Source: Zerene cesonia
Lineage: Eukaryota > Arthropoda > Insecta > Lepidoptera > Pieridae
Length of the DNA: 64,000 nt
Assembly: GCF_012273895.1 (NCBI RefSeq)
Contig: NC_052115.1
Coordinates: forward strand, 5,821,183-5,885,182
Direction of reading: 5' to 3'
Shown here piece by piece: positions 1-12,769 of the stretch. Under the pieces are notes generated by a model that was not told the origin of the DNA, did not search any database, and saw only the letters and a list, made by a program, of their open reading frames with translations. Position 1 is the first letter of the stretch, and each line of letters opens with the position of its first letter. The position numbers were made by a program, and so were the translations under genes.

Positions 1-25
1 GTAACGCACTGGGCTTCAACATGGG

Positions 26-3000
26 TCATACACTCGCGCCGAGAAGACGTTCATCAGCCGAATGCTCCTCCTCATCAGAACAGGTCTTGTCCTTCTTTAT
101 TGACTGGTAACGCACCTGTAACCAATAAGATGTGAAATTATATTAAAAAAAAATATCATAATAACTATATCATCATAAAATTTGGCTTTCTGATTTTTTT
201 ACATCTTCTACAACTTTGAACATATATTATGATGATTTTTTTCTCTGTAGTTTGTAAATATCAAATACAGTTAATCTGCTTATAAACAATTGACATAGGT
301 ACATCTAAGAAAATTCTATGTAAGTTGGAAACTACTATGAATGTTTGAATGTTAAATTAACAATATCTATTTTTTGCACATCCATCCACCCACTATCCTT
401 GACCTACAGACGAAATCTAAGTATTGAGCCATGTTACTCATAATATTATTAGTGACAAATTTGAAATTTATACAAAATTCAAAAAGTAATTTGAATTATT
501 ATAATTTATAATGCTATTGATACGGACGGCCATGTCTAAAATATGTATGTAATAAAAAAACGTGTAAATCTTCACTAATTTATTTACATAATTTGTGTGT
601 GCTCATGTTATTTAATTAGTAACATTTTTTTGATTTTTGTTTTATTAGTTATAGTGATGGCGGACGATAAGACGCGAGAGCGTCATGTTATCTCGAATAT
701 ATTAAGTAAAATCATATGTCCTATCTATTATTTTATGTTATGCTATTGCGTGAGAAATAAAAATGAGCTATCTTAAAAACCCTAGTATTTTAGATAATCT
801 GCTTTATGTAGGTATATTATTCATTGTATTATATAATATATGCAAAATTCAGTTTTCAACAAATAGGAAAACAACGTTATATATAAAACACAACTGCGAC
901 GCTAAGGCGCCGATCAGTAGTGAATAATATATGTGTATGCAGTCGTTTATTTATAGTATATAGTATATATTTTTATTATTATAATCGTTACATATCGTTA
1001 CGTATTATTTTGTCAGTTTTGCTTCTAAATGTATTGATTGAGATCAACGCAAAATGTAGAAATGTTGAAAGTAATAATGAAATTTGAAAGGTTTTTTTTT
1101 TTAATTTTTAGTTTTATAGCATTGAAATGCTTTATAAATAAGAAATTTTGTGGTTTTTTTTTCATGGTTAATCTATACTAATATTACAAAGCTGAACAGT
1201 TTTTTTGTTTGTTTGTTTTTAGTTTGAATTAATCTCAGGAATTACTGGTCCGATTTTAAAAATTCTTTCAATGTTAGATAGCCCATTGAGGAAGGCTATA
1301 TATGTACCACGGGCAAAGCCGGGGCGGATCGCTAGTATATTATATACCTATAGACATTTTATTGCCCTCCAAAACTATTTGCAATATAACTGATGCCTAT
1401 AAATATAATTAATGATTTGTTATAATAATTATTATCTCAATATTGTTTGTCTCTTGGTCAGACCCAGTTTAACAAGTAGGTCCATGATAAAATTCTATTA
1501 TTAAATAAAATGGACGTAAAGAATTATGTTGTTAATGTTCTAACGTATTTTTTATTGGTGAAAACAATTAATAAAATAGTGTTAATATCGTATCATTTAG
1601 GTGTACTTTTATTCTCTAAAAAATCAATGTGTCAAAATTGTATAGTCTATGGTATCTTTTGAAGCTATATGTTTTGAAACATGAAATACAGAATACATAT
1701 ATGCATAACCACCGGACCGTAGTACATAAATAGACTACATCTCTCAGAGATGATACAGCTTTCTAATGGTGTAATAATTCTCGAAATTGGTAGTATTTGT
1801 TTCGTAACATTACCAACAAACGAGAACAATCTTTTTCTCTTTATATATTACGTCATATTTACATATTTACCTTAGTCTTTAATTTGGTGCTGACACCGCG
1901 CGGATGATACATAAGGAAGTTGTCTGTTACCCAAAATATGAGAATCTGAAAAAAATAAAAATAATAATTTCTGATATAAACAAAAAAAAACAAAGGGTCC
2001 AAAAATTGAAATAAAATTCATATAAAACGCATAAACTTGAATATTTATCTTTCAAGCTGAGAACACAGAAGTATTACTATGTAAATAAAATTTCAATTGG
2101 TTATCAATTGAATGATATCAAAACATGCATTATTATTTATCAGAGGTCATAGGAGACCAAAGTAATTATAATAAGGTCGTACAGATTTCTTAGTCTCGCC
2201 ATTTACTCTGAATAACCGTAATTGAAAAATAAAATGAAAATATAGACTAACTAGATAACACTGTCTATCACTACATCATTGTAACACTTACATACTAAGC
2301 ATTTAAGAAAGAGAGCAATCTCTTTATATTTCTTGTGTTAATAATAACCTGCTTACCATTTTAATCAAACACTTTCAATTGTCTATCTCTCTCTCTCTTT
2401 CTCTCTGTGTCTCTCTTTCAACTACACATCTTCTTAACACATTTACTACAAAATACTCACATTAACAAAGAAAGGTATGATGAGCATTACAACGGCCAGT
2501 TCGAGCCGTGGATCCGAGACAGGTGACAGTCTCAATGTTGAGAGTACTGCTTGAACCAGTGGGAGTTGCAGTACCAAAGCGAGCATGGACTTTGCAAATG
2601 TTGCCAGCGCTGCATATAGCACACACTGGCAGAGCCACGCTGAACACATTGGTGGTTTACCTGTAAAATGATAATATGTATTTATTTGAGTTAAAATATG
2701 TAATACTAACTTTTCGCCCCTGCTTCATATGTCTCACATTCACTGTCATCACTCATTAAAGATGTTGCTTTCTAAGTGTAAAAGAATTTTTGAAATTGGT
2801 CCAGTGGTTTTGTGTGTGACAAACATACAAAAATAAAAAAGTTTCCTCTTTATCATATTATTGTAGATGTGTTATGTTGGCATACACTGAAATAACTTAT
2901 TCAATTAATGTTTAATTAATATGGCAGTATACAAAATTTGTATTCTGTAACTGGTGTTGCAATGTCAATTATCAGTTTTGTCAACCAAAACATCCCATTA

Positions 3001-4282
3001 AATGTTCTCATGGCAATTATTTGCAATTCAATTAGAATCAAATGTATTTCTATGGAATTCCATTGATCATAAATATTTAGCAGGATACCAAATCTATCTA
3101 ATCATTCTGATTCATCATGCAGCAACATGAACACAATTAAATTATTTTTAAGTTAGCAGTCTTAGGACCCTGAATGCAATGAATTTACAACAAATTAAAC
3201 ATTAAAGATTTCATATCTTCTTGTTATGAGGTCATAAAGATAGGACACATGACCACGAGAAGTATAGTATAGCTCACAATAAAAACAGATCTGATATTTT
3301 AACCATTGTTTATTATTGTTATTATATGTATGTATAGATAATTTTATTGCATGTAACAGTGAGTGTAACTAAATCAAAATTGATCTAAAAATTAATGAAC
3401 AGAATGTAATGATTTTATTTTAAAACACTTACCATATTCTCCAAAATTGATGAGAGGTATATCATAAACTCTGGCATAGTATTGAGCAAGTCTTATACCA
3501 GCCCATATTATAAGGAGGCCTAATGTAGAATCTAGCATAAAATTTACTATGTACCTGTAAAAAATAATAAAACATATTTTATAAATCATTCATTAGAACA
3601 TCACACAAGTTATATGACTTCCTTATTATATTGAATTATCAATTATAATAGATACAATAGAAAATTAATCCTGTAACCTGTTAATCTTTACATTTGAACA
3701 ATAAATTTATGTTTTATATTATTAGGAACACAATGAGTTTCAAAGAATATTATCAAACCAACCATACACCACATAGGTCATTGTATTCAAAACTCACCAT
3801 GTACATGGATTCCCTGTCTGATAAGGAGATAGCCAAACATTAGCCGCATGTATAATTAATGCTCCCAAACCTTGCTTTGAAGTATCATAGAACCAAATTA
3901 ACCATGGCCGTCTTGCATAGCGTGGCTCACAGAATCTTTTACCTGAAAATAGCATATCAGTTACTTAAGTTTGTAAGCTTACTCAAATTATCCATTTATG
4001 AAAGCAATTTCACTCCAATTTTATACCAGATTATAAGATTATATAAAATAGCAGTAAGGTTTTATAACATGAGCATTATATTGACATAACAAAAGAAAAA
4101 TTAGTCAGTATCATAATTGTATTAGTATTCAACCTTCACCTCTGATCTCACAACTTACCAATCAAACATGTAAACGCTAAAACTGCAAGCAAAAATTGCA
4201 GAAACCAACCATAAGTATCAGTTAAAGCATCTTTTGAGCAGTGGGGTTCCGACCAGTGAATTACATCCGAACTATCATTCAT
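26..4282 (-). CDS. STIMATE: STIMATE/TMEM110-like ER membrane protein, complete CDS in six exons
   Basis: Multi-pass ER membrane protein of the STIMATE (TMEM110) family, which in vertebrates helps STIM1 activate store-operated calcium entry at ER-plasma membrane contacts. Coding exons in transcript order: 4159-4282, 3798-3942, 3433-3554, 2461-2660, 1871-1945, 26-115. All junctions have GT/AG ends and compatible phases, giving 251 residues. Landmarks match the human protein: RRPWLIWFYDTSKQ early, LDSTLGLLIIW, FGEYG, then VVMLIIPFFVN joined across an intron to ILIFWVTDNFLM, and an acidic tail containing KVRY and EEEHSADE. About five hydrophobic segments lie near residues 25-43, 66-84, 91-115, 139-162 and 180-206. 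The start at 4282 was chosen because the ATG at 4289 runs into a stop after four codons. The 3' UTR lies outside the window. The family assignment is firm; a calcium role in insects is inferred. Confidence 0.9.
116..1870 (-). other. STIMATE intron 5
   Basis: AT-rich intron between the last two coding exons. It holds one Helitron-like element (1172-1335) and otherwise no coding signal. Confidence 0.7.
1172..1335 (+). mobile_element. Lep1-like non-autonomous Helitron
   Basis: Starts TCTATACTAATATTACAAAG, carries a GTTTGTTTG run and an internal stretch on a non-coding strand, and ends GGGGCGGATCGCTAG followed by T. An A before the first base and a T after CTAG fit Helitron insertion between A and T. 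It sits in a STIMATE intron in the antisense orientation. About 164 bp, no coding capacity. Confidence 0.75.
2383..2420. repeat. CT-rich simple repeat next to a STIMATE exon
   Basis: Run of CTCTCT with a few interruptions, 40 bp below the 5' splice site of STIMATE exon 4 (read on the minus strand as a GA-rich intronic tract). Confidence 0.7.
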
Positions 4283-5520
4283 TTTTCATCTCAAAAAGAT
4301 GTACAAGGAATAAAATAAACTGCGATTTCTTCCGTATTCGATGATTTATACAAAATTAAGTTTATCACACCTAACTAGTGAAAGGCGAAAAACACCATAG
4401 AAAACACGAAGAAAATAAATTTAAAAGGTATACAAAATTTAAATTTTTATCAACATTCAAATTTCATCAGAAACACCAAATTCGCAACAAATAAATACCA
4501 TAAAAATAAAATGAATTGACAGCAGCATACATAGGTAGTAAAGACATTGACATTTGCACACTGGTTACATTTCAAAATATTTTCAAATATGTAGGTTTAT
4601 ATAGTCTATGATTTTCAAAATCGTTGATATGAAAAATGTTGTTATGTAATGTATAATGTAACATTATCTTTCTCTTGGGTGGTAATAGTTCCAAATAAAA
4701 TATCAATTATACAATTAAAATTAACATACTTTTGTAATTACGTAATTGCAATTTACCGTGGAATAATAACATATTATAACATGAAAAAATTAAGATGTTT
4801 CCTTATTTTGTCAAAAGTATTTTATATATGACCTTACTCATAGATGTAAGCGATTAATGATTTATTTTTTTAATCCGGTAATATCATTTTTAAGATTCAT
4901 CCAATTATTAAATAATTAATAAAAAAAACTCAAGTCAGAAAATCAAGTCAGGTTGTGAAAATAGTGAATCTGACTAAATAATGCGTTTAATTGGAATACT
5001 ATTCCTCACTAGTTAATTGTTTAAATAGATATGAGTTTAAAATTATTTAAATTATGTGCTAAATTGATACTGTTGTTATAAATTTGTATAAAATACTGGG
5101 ATAAACCATAAACCTTTACTGGGTTTATCCCAGTTTTTTATTGTAATCGTACAAATAATTAATAATTATGAATTATGATCATTCAGAATAGAAAATATTC
5201 GTAAGATGGATTTAAAATGAAATTACTTATAACGTATTCCGTTGAATACATACAAATGATTCGTACATCGTTATTAGATAAATTGTATCACTTATAAAAT
5301 AAAATTGTTCATACGGTTTCCTGAAGAATGAGAATCACTTATTCGTACTCGGATAAATACATCCACACTTAATACTAACCCACGATGCATACTCACACAT
5401 GATTTACCGTTGAAAAATAAACTTTATAACTGGTCCATCTATGGTTCGAAATTTAACTGATAGCTTTTTAATTACATGGTAACATTAAAAATAAACTTTA
5501 GTTGCTCGTGGCTGTATTTC
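4283..5520. other. Intergenic: STIMATE promoter side
   Basis: Upstream of the STIMATE start codon. AT-rich, with no open frame that resembles a known protein. It contains a 13-bp inverted repeat at about 5095-5137 (ACTGGGATAAACC and its complement). The STIMATE 5' UTR and promoter must lie in the first few hundred bases, but no clear core promoter motif was identified. Confidence 0.5.
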
Positions 5521-5638
5521 GATTCTAATTTGCCATTGCCGCCATTTTTATTGTTTTAGCGTTACTATTTCAATAATAGTATTTTTTTGTATTTAATTAA
5601 AAGTTGTGTTTTGTGTTTACCTTCACTCAAATATCAAG
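5521..5638 (+). promoter_or_regulatory. Candidate non-coding first exon with YY1-like site
   Basis: A GCCGCCATTTT motif at 5538-5548, the core of YY1-type promoter elements, lies about 90 bp before a strong 5' splice site (CAAG then GTAAGT) at 5638/5639. This is the usual arrangement of a non-coding first exon on the plus strand. The next plus-strand gene is bl, whose coding start is 10.7 kb downstream, so a distal bl promoter is one possibility. No transcript evidence. Confidence 0.3.
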
Positions 5639-8600
5639 GTAAGTTTATGTAATAATAAATATTCGATAAAGTATTCTAAAATATTCCTTAAATGATCCCT
5701 GAATATTGATCTCCTATCCACCGGTGTATTGTTTTTATCGTAAGAAAATGTTTAGGTGTTGGAAAAATCTATTCTTTGTATGCTTTTATGATTTTTTGCA
5801 AATTTATAAATGGTTCGTAACGAAACACTGATCTTGAAAGGTTGTAATAAATCCCATTTGTGTACATTTTATAGGTATTCCTGATATTATAATTTCTGTA
5901 CCTGATATTGTTGGTTATTAATAAATTTCAAAACAACGAAACACTCTTTGTATTTATCTAATAGGTATGAGTTGTTATAATACTCGAAAATCTTCGCATG
6001 ACGTATCCAAACTATTACAATTATTTATGCATATTACACTTATTTTTAGTTTTTAAATATCAAAACAATAAACCATACAGATAAGTGTTAACGATAAATT
6101 AATCTTCTATAATTAGATCAATGCAGAAGATTAATGAATCACTTGTAAATTGCAGGATGATTTAATGTAGGTAATCCACAATGTGTATTATTTGCTTTCA
6201 CATGAAATAACATAACCTTATGAATTTTTTTTTTGGTAAAGCTTTATTAACTTCAGGTAGAAAAGCTCAAATCAAATCAAATCGTTTCAAATCAAATCAT
6301 TTAAGATAATAGAAAAGATGTTTGTGTGGTTCAGCAAAGACATTCAGGCATTGTGCTTAATTATGCAAATGTTTTTAATTAAGTTACAAAACATTGCAAT
6401 TTTTTGCAATGTTTTGTAACCTAATTATTAGTATGAGTATACCTTTGCATGATTTACTTGCACTAATTCAAGTAGGACTTTTTTAATTACAATTAATTCG
6501 CCCATCACTCCTAACAATAAACTCTAGATGTGATTGATTCATCATTAATTAATGTAATATATATCATGTCACAGTAACAGTATACTATAATAAAACATTC
6601 AATTTTCTTTCCAACAAGACAAAATATATCCACTAATAAAATGTATAGAAACGCATAAATTTACCTGAAAATCTTTTTCTACATTGATGCCAATGTTAGT
6701 GTACTGAAAATAAATTTTTAAATTGGTGCACTATTATACAACATTTTGATGAACATAAAGGCGAACATGTAACCATCTCCTTTAGTTTTTGAAAGTAGGT
6801 TAATAAATACAATCATAGTGAAACTAGCAGGTTGTATAATTTTTATATTATTCAACCTCAAAACTTGTACCCTTCTAGAAACCTTTATGTATGAAAGCCA
6901 ACAGCTCAGATTAGTTGAAATATTTTTTTTTATAATTCTTCTTTAGGGACCGGTGATAATATTTTAGTAACCTATTTTTCTCTTGTAATCTTATACTATT
7001 TATATATAGCAAATCGTTGTAGATTTTCATACTGAGAGAGATTGGATAATGAAGTACCATTGTATACTGGGACAATAAATATTTACAATTATTGTTATTT
7101 AAGTCTAGATGTTGATACATTCACACTATATTATTATAGTGGTAGTATTATATAAGCCTCATATGTCACTTGAAATGGGTGACAAATTTTAAATATGACG
7201 TACTTACAATTGAAATGCTTTACACGATAAATGAAAAGTTACTGAATTAAAAAAAAACAATAACAAAATAGTTTAGTGAATCTGGAGGTTTTTCTAATTT
7301 TCTCAAAAATTTGTATTTAAAAACCTGTACTTATTTATATATTTATAATTAGAAAATCTATGTATTTAATAACTGCTGTAGTCAAATCAAAAGGACAGCA
7401 AATATGAGGTCTTATTTTACCAGTTTTAATTGAGTTCAAAGGAATGAAAATAAATTCTAGTATTTATTTAAAGGTTGTCATTATAATAGAGGCTATCATT
7501 GTTCACAAACCTTCATATCAAATCTAGTATTCAATAAAAATATACAAACAAGTACAGAATACAAGCTTTATATTATGCTAAGGTTACTAGTACATTGTAT
7601 CTGTTAGCTGTTAGTGGCTAAATAGTTGAAAATGCTTAATAAACTAGAAACAGTATCTCATATGTTGATGAATATTATATTAGGTTAATTTTGTGTATTG
7701 GTTTTTACAAGTGGTAAAAAAAAAGAAATTGCTTAATATGCCTGTAAATTACAATAATTAGAATGAAGAATCTCTAACTTTGTCTTGTAATATTACTATA
7801 ATGTCCGTGACAGGCACAAATAACGATAGAAGCAGCAATATAAATGAAACATTTTCGATTTATTGTTATGAAAAAAAAGGGTTTGATTGTTTTCATATTA
7901 TTTGTGACCAATTAAGTAGTTGTATGCATTGTGGGTACTTATTACTGTTTTTACGCCATCCAACCATTTAATTTAACCCTACATGCAATGCACACCACAT
8001 GGTCATTACGGTTTGTAGACGGGAATCCAATACCCGCCTCATCCCTATCGCGTCGAGGCCACGGCAGGGTGGAAATGGCATCGATAGCCCCCTGTATTGA
8101 AAAGTGGAACATTATAATTATCTGTGGTGGTGGTTCGACCAGTGGTGACTTTCCCGCGATAACCGTCAACAAACGGTCGCCAGGCAACGGCTCATGACAT
8201 ATGCATGAGAGCGGCATGGACGACACTAGCGCTTAAATATACAAGAACGGCGGGGAAAATTACTAGAGGCAAATATAAGATGTCTCCTCGACTTTGCGGT
8301 GGCGTGCGGCACGCCCAAGACTTCTCAAGCATTTCCAATTACCCTCACGAAACGTCCAACGTTTGTTACTATTCTCGACTATTTTTACCGCATAACCACC
8401 ACCTCTTCTTCATAAGTGATGAGACAACCCCATTGTGTAGGTAGTTGAAGGCATCATTTGAAATTCTTTTTGCCTTTATAGACGTGCACGCGAAAGTTAC
8501 TTTGAACTATGACCATAATATGTACCCGTCTAGTTGCATGTATGCATACATACTTTTTTCTATTATATACGAAGGTTCTATTTAGCACTGATCATATATA

Positions 8601-9787
8601 TACTATTACTATTCACTATAACGTTCCAATTGCTTCTTAGGTATAACGAAATATTAATTATAGAAAAAAATACGATAAAGACTACAAATAGTGTAATTTC
8701 TGTAGCTTTTAATGGCAAGCATAGTATTTCGAATTGAAATTTCTAAACGTAAATCGAATTGCGGTTGGCAGGTAGCAAACAAGCCAATGTGTTTTGATTA
8801 ACTTTGTAGGTAAAGATGTAATCTTATTTACTCTAAGTCAAGACTTCAATATGGAGTTGGGATGTAGCGACCCTTCCCCGAATCCAATGGAGCGGCGCAA
8901 GTTATGATCGATATATCATAAAATATTCAAACGGCGCCGACCCCCGAGGAAACGTAATAGATAACTGTTTCCTAAAAGGTCGCTAGGGCAAACAACCTAC
9001 AAAATCCATTAGATAAAAACTTTGCGTTAATGAATGTTAATTGTTATGTAATTCCTTACTAATGTCGTTCATGTACAGAGCGTCAGTTAGTTATGGGTAT
9101 TCTTGGGTATTCTATTTTATAAAATTCTATTTTATTTTGTAAAAGTTAGATGCTGTCGTTATTCTTTCATTATATTAATTGGCGTATGGTACCTAAAATA
9201 CTAGCTGTATAAATGCAGCTCATTTATATATAGTATAGAAGGTTTTCATGATGGCCAAAATTTGGGCCATCTCTCATATATCTTACCTTATGAAGCTCTG
9301 GCTTCAAAAGCTTATATCTGGAGAATATTTGTCAACCATCAAAGTTTTTAGGCGCCTCTATAGCTTTGAACAAATTGATCTCTAGAATCAATTCCATAAC
9401 ATTATACAATTTTGCGTAACATTTTACAAAAACGATATATAGAATTTCTACGCAGCGTTATAGAACTTACGCCTCGCTGCGTAGTAAGTGAGGCACGAGC
9501 GCTTTCGAGCGTATAATGACCGCGAATGCTTCTAATCAAAATATACTCCAGGATCCAGGATTACGGGTGAAATATTTTTCAAGGATTTATTTTTCATGTA
9601 AATTTTGAATCAAAACAAAAGGAATCTTGAATTGCAAAATAAATAACTCTTTCATCTGAAATTTAATTTCAGTTACAATTCCTCTTTTAACTATAATGCT
9701 TCAACTAAACTAAATACTGATGTGAAAAATTGTATTGTATTGGAAAAAATAAAAAGTCAATGTACATGATTCTAATTTTATTAGATA
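5639..9787. other. Intergenic, no gene seen
   Basis: AT-rich DNA with no supported gene. It holds a 17-bp perfect hairpin (6383-6420). The 7930-8440 stretch is less AT-rich, with short overlapping open frames on both strands but no recognisable protein. A near X-box sequence (GTCGCCAGGCAAC) lies around 8174. These could mark a regulatory block. Confidence 0.4.
6383..6420. repeat. Perfect 17-bp inverted repeat
   Basis: GTTACAAAACATTGCAA, a TTTT loop, then the exact reverse complement. Outside the arms the pairing continues weakly (AATTA/TAATT). Could be a palindromic MITE end or a chance fold-back. Confidence 0.8.
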
Positions 9788-10039
9788 CTAGCTGTTACAC
9801 GTGGCTTAGCTCGTGTGGTCAAAGCAAATTAACATTTGTCATATAGTATACAATATTTTTAACAAGGCGCCATCTATCGGACTTTTTAAATTTCGGAGTC
9901 GCATCATGGATCTTTCCATGAGAATGGAGGCTTAGTACTAACTATCTCCAGTCAAGAAATCTATAAAATCGCTCCTTACGATGTTGAAAGGAGCACAAAC
10001 AAACAAGCACACTTGCGCATTTAAATAATATTAGTAGGA
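9788..10039 (-). mobile_element. Helitron-like element
   Basis: On the minus strand it begins TCCTACTAATATTATTTAAA and ends CTAG followed by T, the same termini as the other elements in this window. The interior is diverged and includes a CGCCATCTATCGG stretch that is also common in lepidopteran repeats. Confidence 0.55.
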
Positions 10040-10091
10040 ATAATATTTACAATAATATAACAATAATATTTAAATGTAACAATAATATTTT

Positions 10092-10277
10092 TCTTATATA
10101 TATAAAATTCTCGTGTCACAGTTTTCGTTGCCATACTCCTCCGAAACGGCTTGACCGATTCCTCTGAAATTTGGTAAGCATATTGGGTAGGTCTGAGAAT
10201 CGGCCAACATCTATTTTTTATCCCGATATTCCTACGGGATACGGACTTACGCGGGTGAAACCGCGGGGCGCAGCTAG
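10092..10277 (+). mobile_element. Helitron-like element abutting an assembly gap
   Basis: Starts TCTTATATATATAAAATTC and ends in a GCGGGTGAAACCGCG hairpin followed by GGGCGCAGCTAG, where the N run begins. Nearly identical to the copy at 41387-41570. The assembly breaks exactly at its 3' end. Confidence 0.75.
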
Positions 10278-11277
10278 NNNNNNNNNNNNNNNNNNNNNNN
10301 NNNNNNNNNNNNNNNNNNNNNNNNNNNNNNNNNNNNNNNNNNNNNNNNNNNNNNNNNNNNNNNNNNNNNNNNNNNNNNNNNNNNNNNNNNNNNNNNNNNN
10401 NNNNNNNNNNNNNNNNNNNNNNNNNNNNNNNNNNNNNNNNNNNNNNNNNNNNNNNNNNNNNNNNNNNNNNNNNNNNNNNNNNNNNNNNNNNNNNNNNNNN
10501 NNNNNNNNNNNNNNNNNNNNNNNNNNNNNNNNNNNNNNNNNNNNNNNNNNNNNNNNNNNNNNNNNNNNNNNNNNNNNNNNNNNNNNNNNNNNNNNNNNNN
10601 NNNNNNNNNNNNNNNNNNNNNNNNNNNNNNNNNNNNNNNNNNNNNNNNNNNNNNNNNNNNNNNNNNNNNNNNNNNNNNNNNNNNNNNNNNNNNNNNNNNN
10701 NNNNNNNNNNNNNNNNNNNNNNNNNNNNNNNNNNNNNNNNNNNNNNNNNNNNNNNNNNNNNNNNNNNNNNNNNNNNNNNNNNNNNNNNNNNNNNNNNNNN
10801 NNNNNNNNNNNNNNNNNNNNNNNNNNNNNNNNNNNNNNNNNNNNNNNNNNNNNNNNNNNNNNNNNNNNNNNNNNNNNNNNNNNNNNNNNNNNNNNNNNNN
10901 NNNNNNNNNNNNNNNNNNNNNNNNNNNNNNNNNNNNNNNNNNNNNNNNNNNNNNNNNNNNNNNNNNNNNNNNNNNNNNNNNNNNNNNNNNNNNNNNNNNN
11001 NNNNNNNNNNNNNNNNNNNNNNNNNNNNNNNNNNNNNNNNNNNNNNNNNNNNNNNNNNNNNNNNNNNNNNNNNNNNNNNNNNNNNNNNNNNNNNNNNNNN
11101 NNNNNNNNNNNNNNNNNNNNNNNNNNNNNNNNNNNNNNNNNNNNNNNNNNNNNNNNNNNNNNNNNNNNNNNNNNNNNNNNNNNNNNNNNNNNNNNNNNNN
11201 NNNNNNNNNNNNNNNNNNNNNNNNNNNNNNNNNNNNNNNNNNNNNNNNNNNNNNNNNNNNNNNNNNNNNNNNNNNNN
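10278..11277. other. Assembly gap, exactly 1000 N
   Basis: A run of exactly 1000 N, so the length is a placeholder. Open frames that appear to cross it are meaningless. Confidence 0.99.
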
Positions 11278-11914
11278 GTAATAAATGTTATTTGCAGTTA
11301 ACAATTTTCTTTTTTCTTTATTACAATATTTATGGCAAGACTAGGTATATTGTAGAGTACAAGTAACAATAATATTTTTTTATTTATAAGTCTAACGAAT
11401 GAATTCTATACTTATGATACGAATTTACATCTATTGGGTTTTTATCGTAATTTTGGAATGAATAATTTCCTCAAGGGGCCAAGTTGTCACGAGACATCAA
11501 TTTTCGTAGACGTCGAAAGGGAAATTATTATTAATATTATATTGAATACAATTTCTCCATCCTTTTTGTTATGTAAATTGTTTTAAATAACTCTAAATAT
11601 AATTTCTACATAAAAAAAATTTGTTTATTTCTATTCTGGGTTGTCGTATTTAATGAATAAAAAATTTTTTGGAAAATGTGCTCATTACATATATTAATAT
11701 ATATTTTTCTCACAAGATTTACTCGGTATGTTACAATTATAGTTGTAGTTTATTTTTGATGTTCATATTAATACGATCTACATTTTACTCAATGTGATAT
11801 ACACACCACAACCAAACTAGTAAAACAAATCTCTAGAAGCATTTACATTGTTGTTTTTCGACTTATAACGTAGAAATTCTAGTCTCTTTAATTTCTTTTT
11901 CTTTTATTACAATA

Positions 11915-12092
11915 CTAGTTGCGCTCCGCAGTTTCAACCGCGTAAGTCCATATCCCGTAGGAATATCGGGATAAAAAGTTGCCTATATGTTATTCCAGTT
12001 GTCCAGCGTACCAAATTTCATTGCAATCAGTTCAGTAGTTTCTGCGTGAAAGAGCAACAAACACACACACATTCATTATATTATTAGTAGGA
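11915..12092 (-). mobile_element. Helitron-like element
   Basis: Minus-strand copy of the TCCTACTAATAT...CTAGT family, with the diagnostic TATCCCGATATTCCTACGGG block and a 3' hairpin that has decayed in this copy (CGGTTGAAACTGCG). Confidence 0.75.
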
Positions 12093-12755
12093 AGGATTTT
12101 GTTATAGGTTAGACATTATTTTTCGTTAAGTTATAGGTACCGCTAGTCAATTTCAAACTAATTTATCCACTTAAGTTGTTATAATCACAGAGACCGTTTA
12201 CATGTCATAACGAATTCAAATTGAAGTCTATTATTGCAGTTGCAGTTAGCAATTTGGTATTTACATCACTTCTGTCGATTTCTTTGTTTCATGTTTATGT
12301 GAACCCTCCGATAGGCGCCACTTGCTGGCTGCGGGCATTCTCACAGAAAGCATGAATACTTTATCAACTTGGAAAGAACAAATTACAGACTAAGTTTTAT
12401 ACATACTTCGACAATAATACCTTAGTCCTCAAAATGTACGTCTATTCTAATTGGGTCACCGCCGCATGATTGGTTTGACAGCCGTTGTGTTCACACGTTT
12501 GACATGCTGCATTGTAACTAATCACCTGCTAGTATCCCACCGTAATATTTTAAAATCAAATTTGCGCAAATTATATATATTTACATATTTTACGACGGCC
12601 TTCATTCTTTTAAGCATAGGCTTGAGGCCCAAGTATGCAAGAACCTAATTTGACTAGTATATTTTATTCTGCCAGAATGTATATCGTAATACTTTTTTCT
12701 TCTATGAAACCAATTCTTAGAACTTTCTATAGCCGTAACATTTTGTTGGTGTTAC

Positions 12756-12769
12756 GTTACCTAGGTAAC
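12756..12769. promoter_or_regulatory. Palindromic X-box-like (RFX) site
   Basis: GTTACCTAGGTAAC is a perfect 14-bp palindrome. It also fits the RFX X-box pattern RYYNYY-N2-RRNRAC with TA as spacer. It lies 3.5 kb upstream of the bl start codon and is not close to a known ciliary gene, so its role is unknown. Confidence 0.35.

Noticed and set aside
7780..8444. Overlapping open frames on both strands
   Set aside because: None resembles a protein and they overlap each other; possibly a regulatory block instead.
10021..11304. Long open frames on both strands across 10278-11277
   Set aside because: They consist almost entirely of N; no coding evidence.
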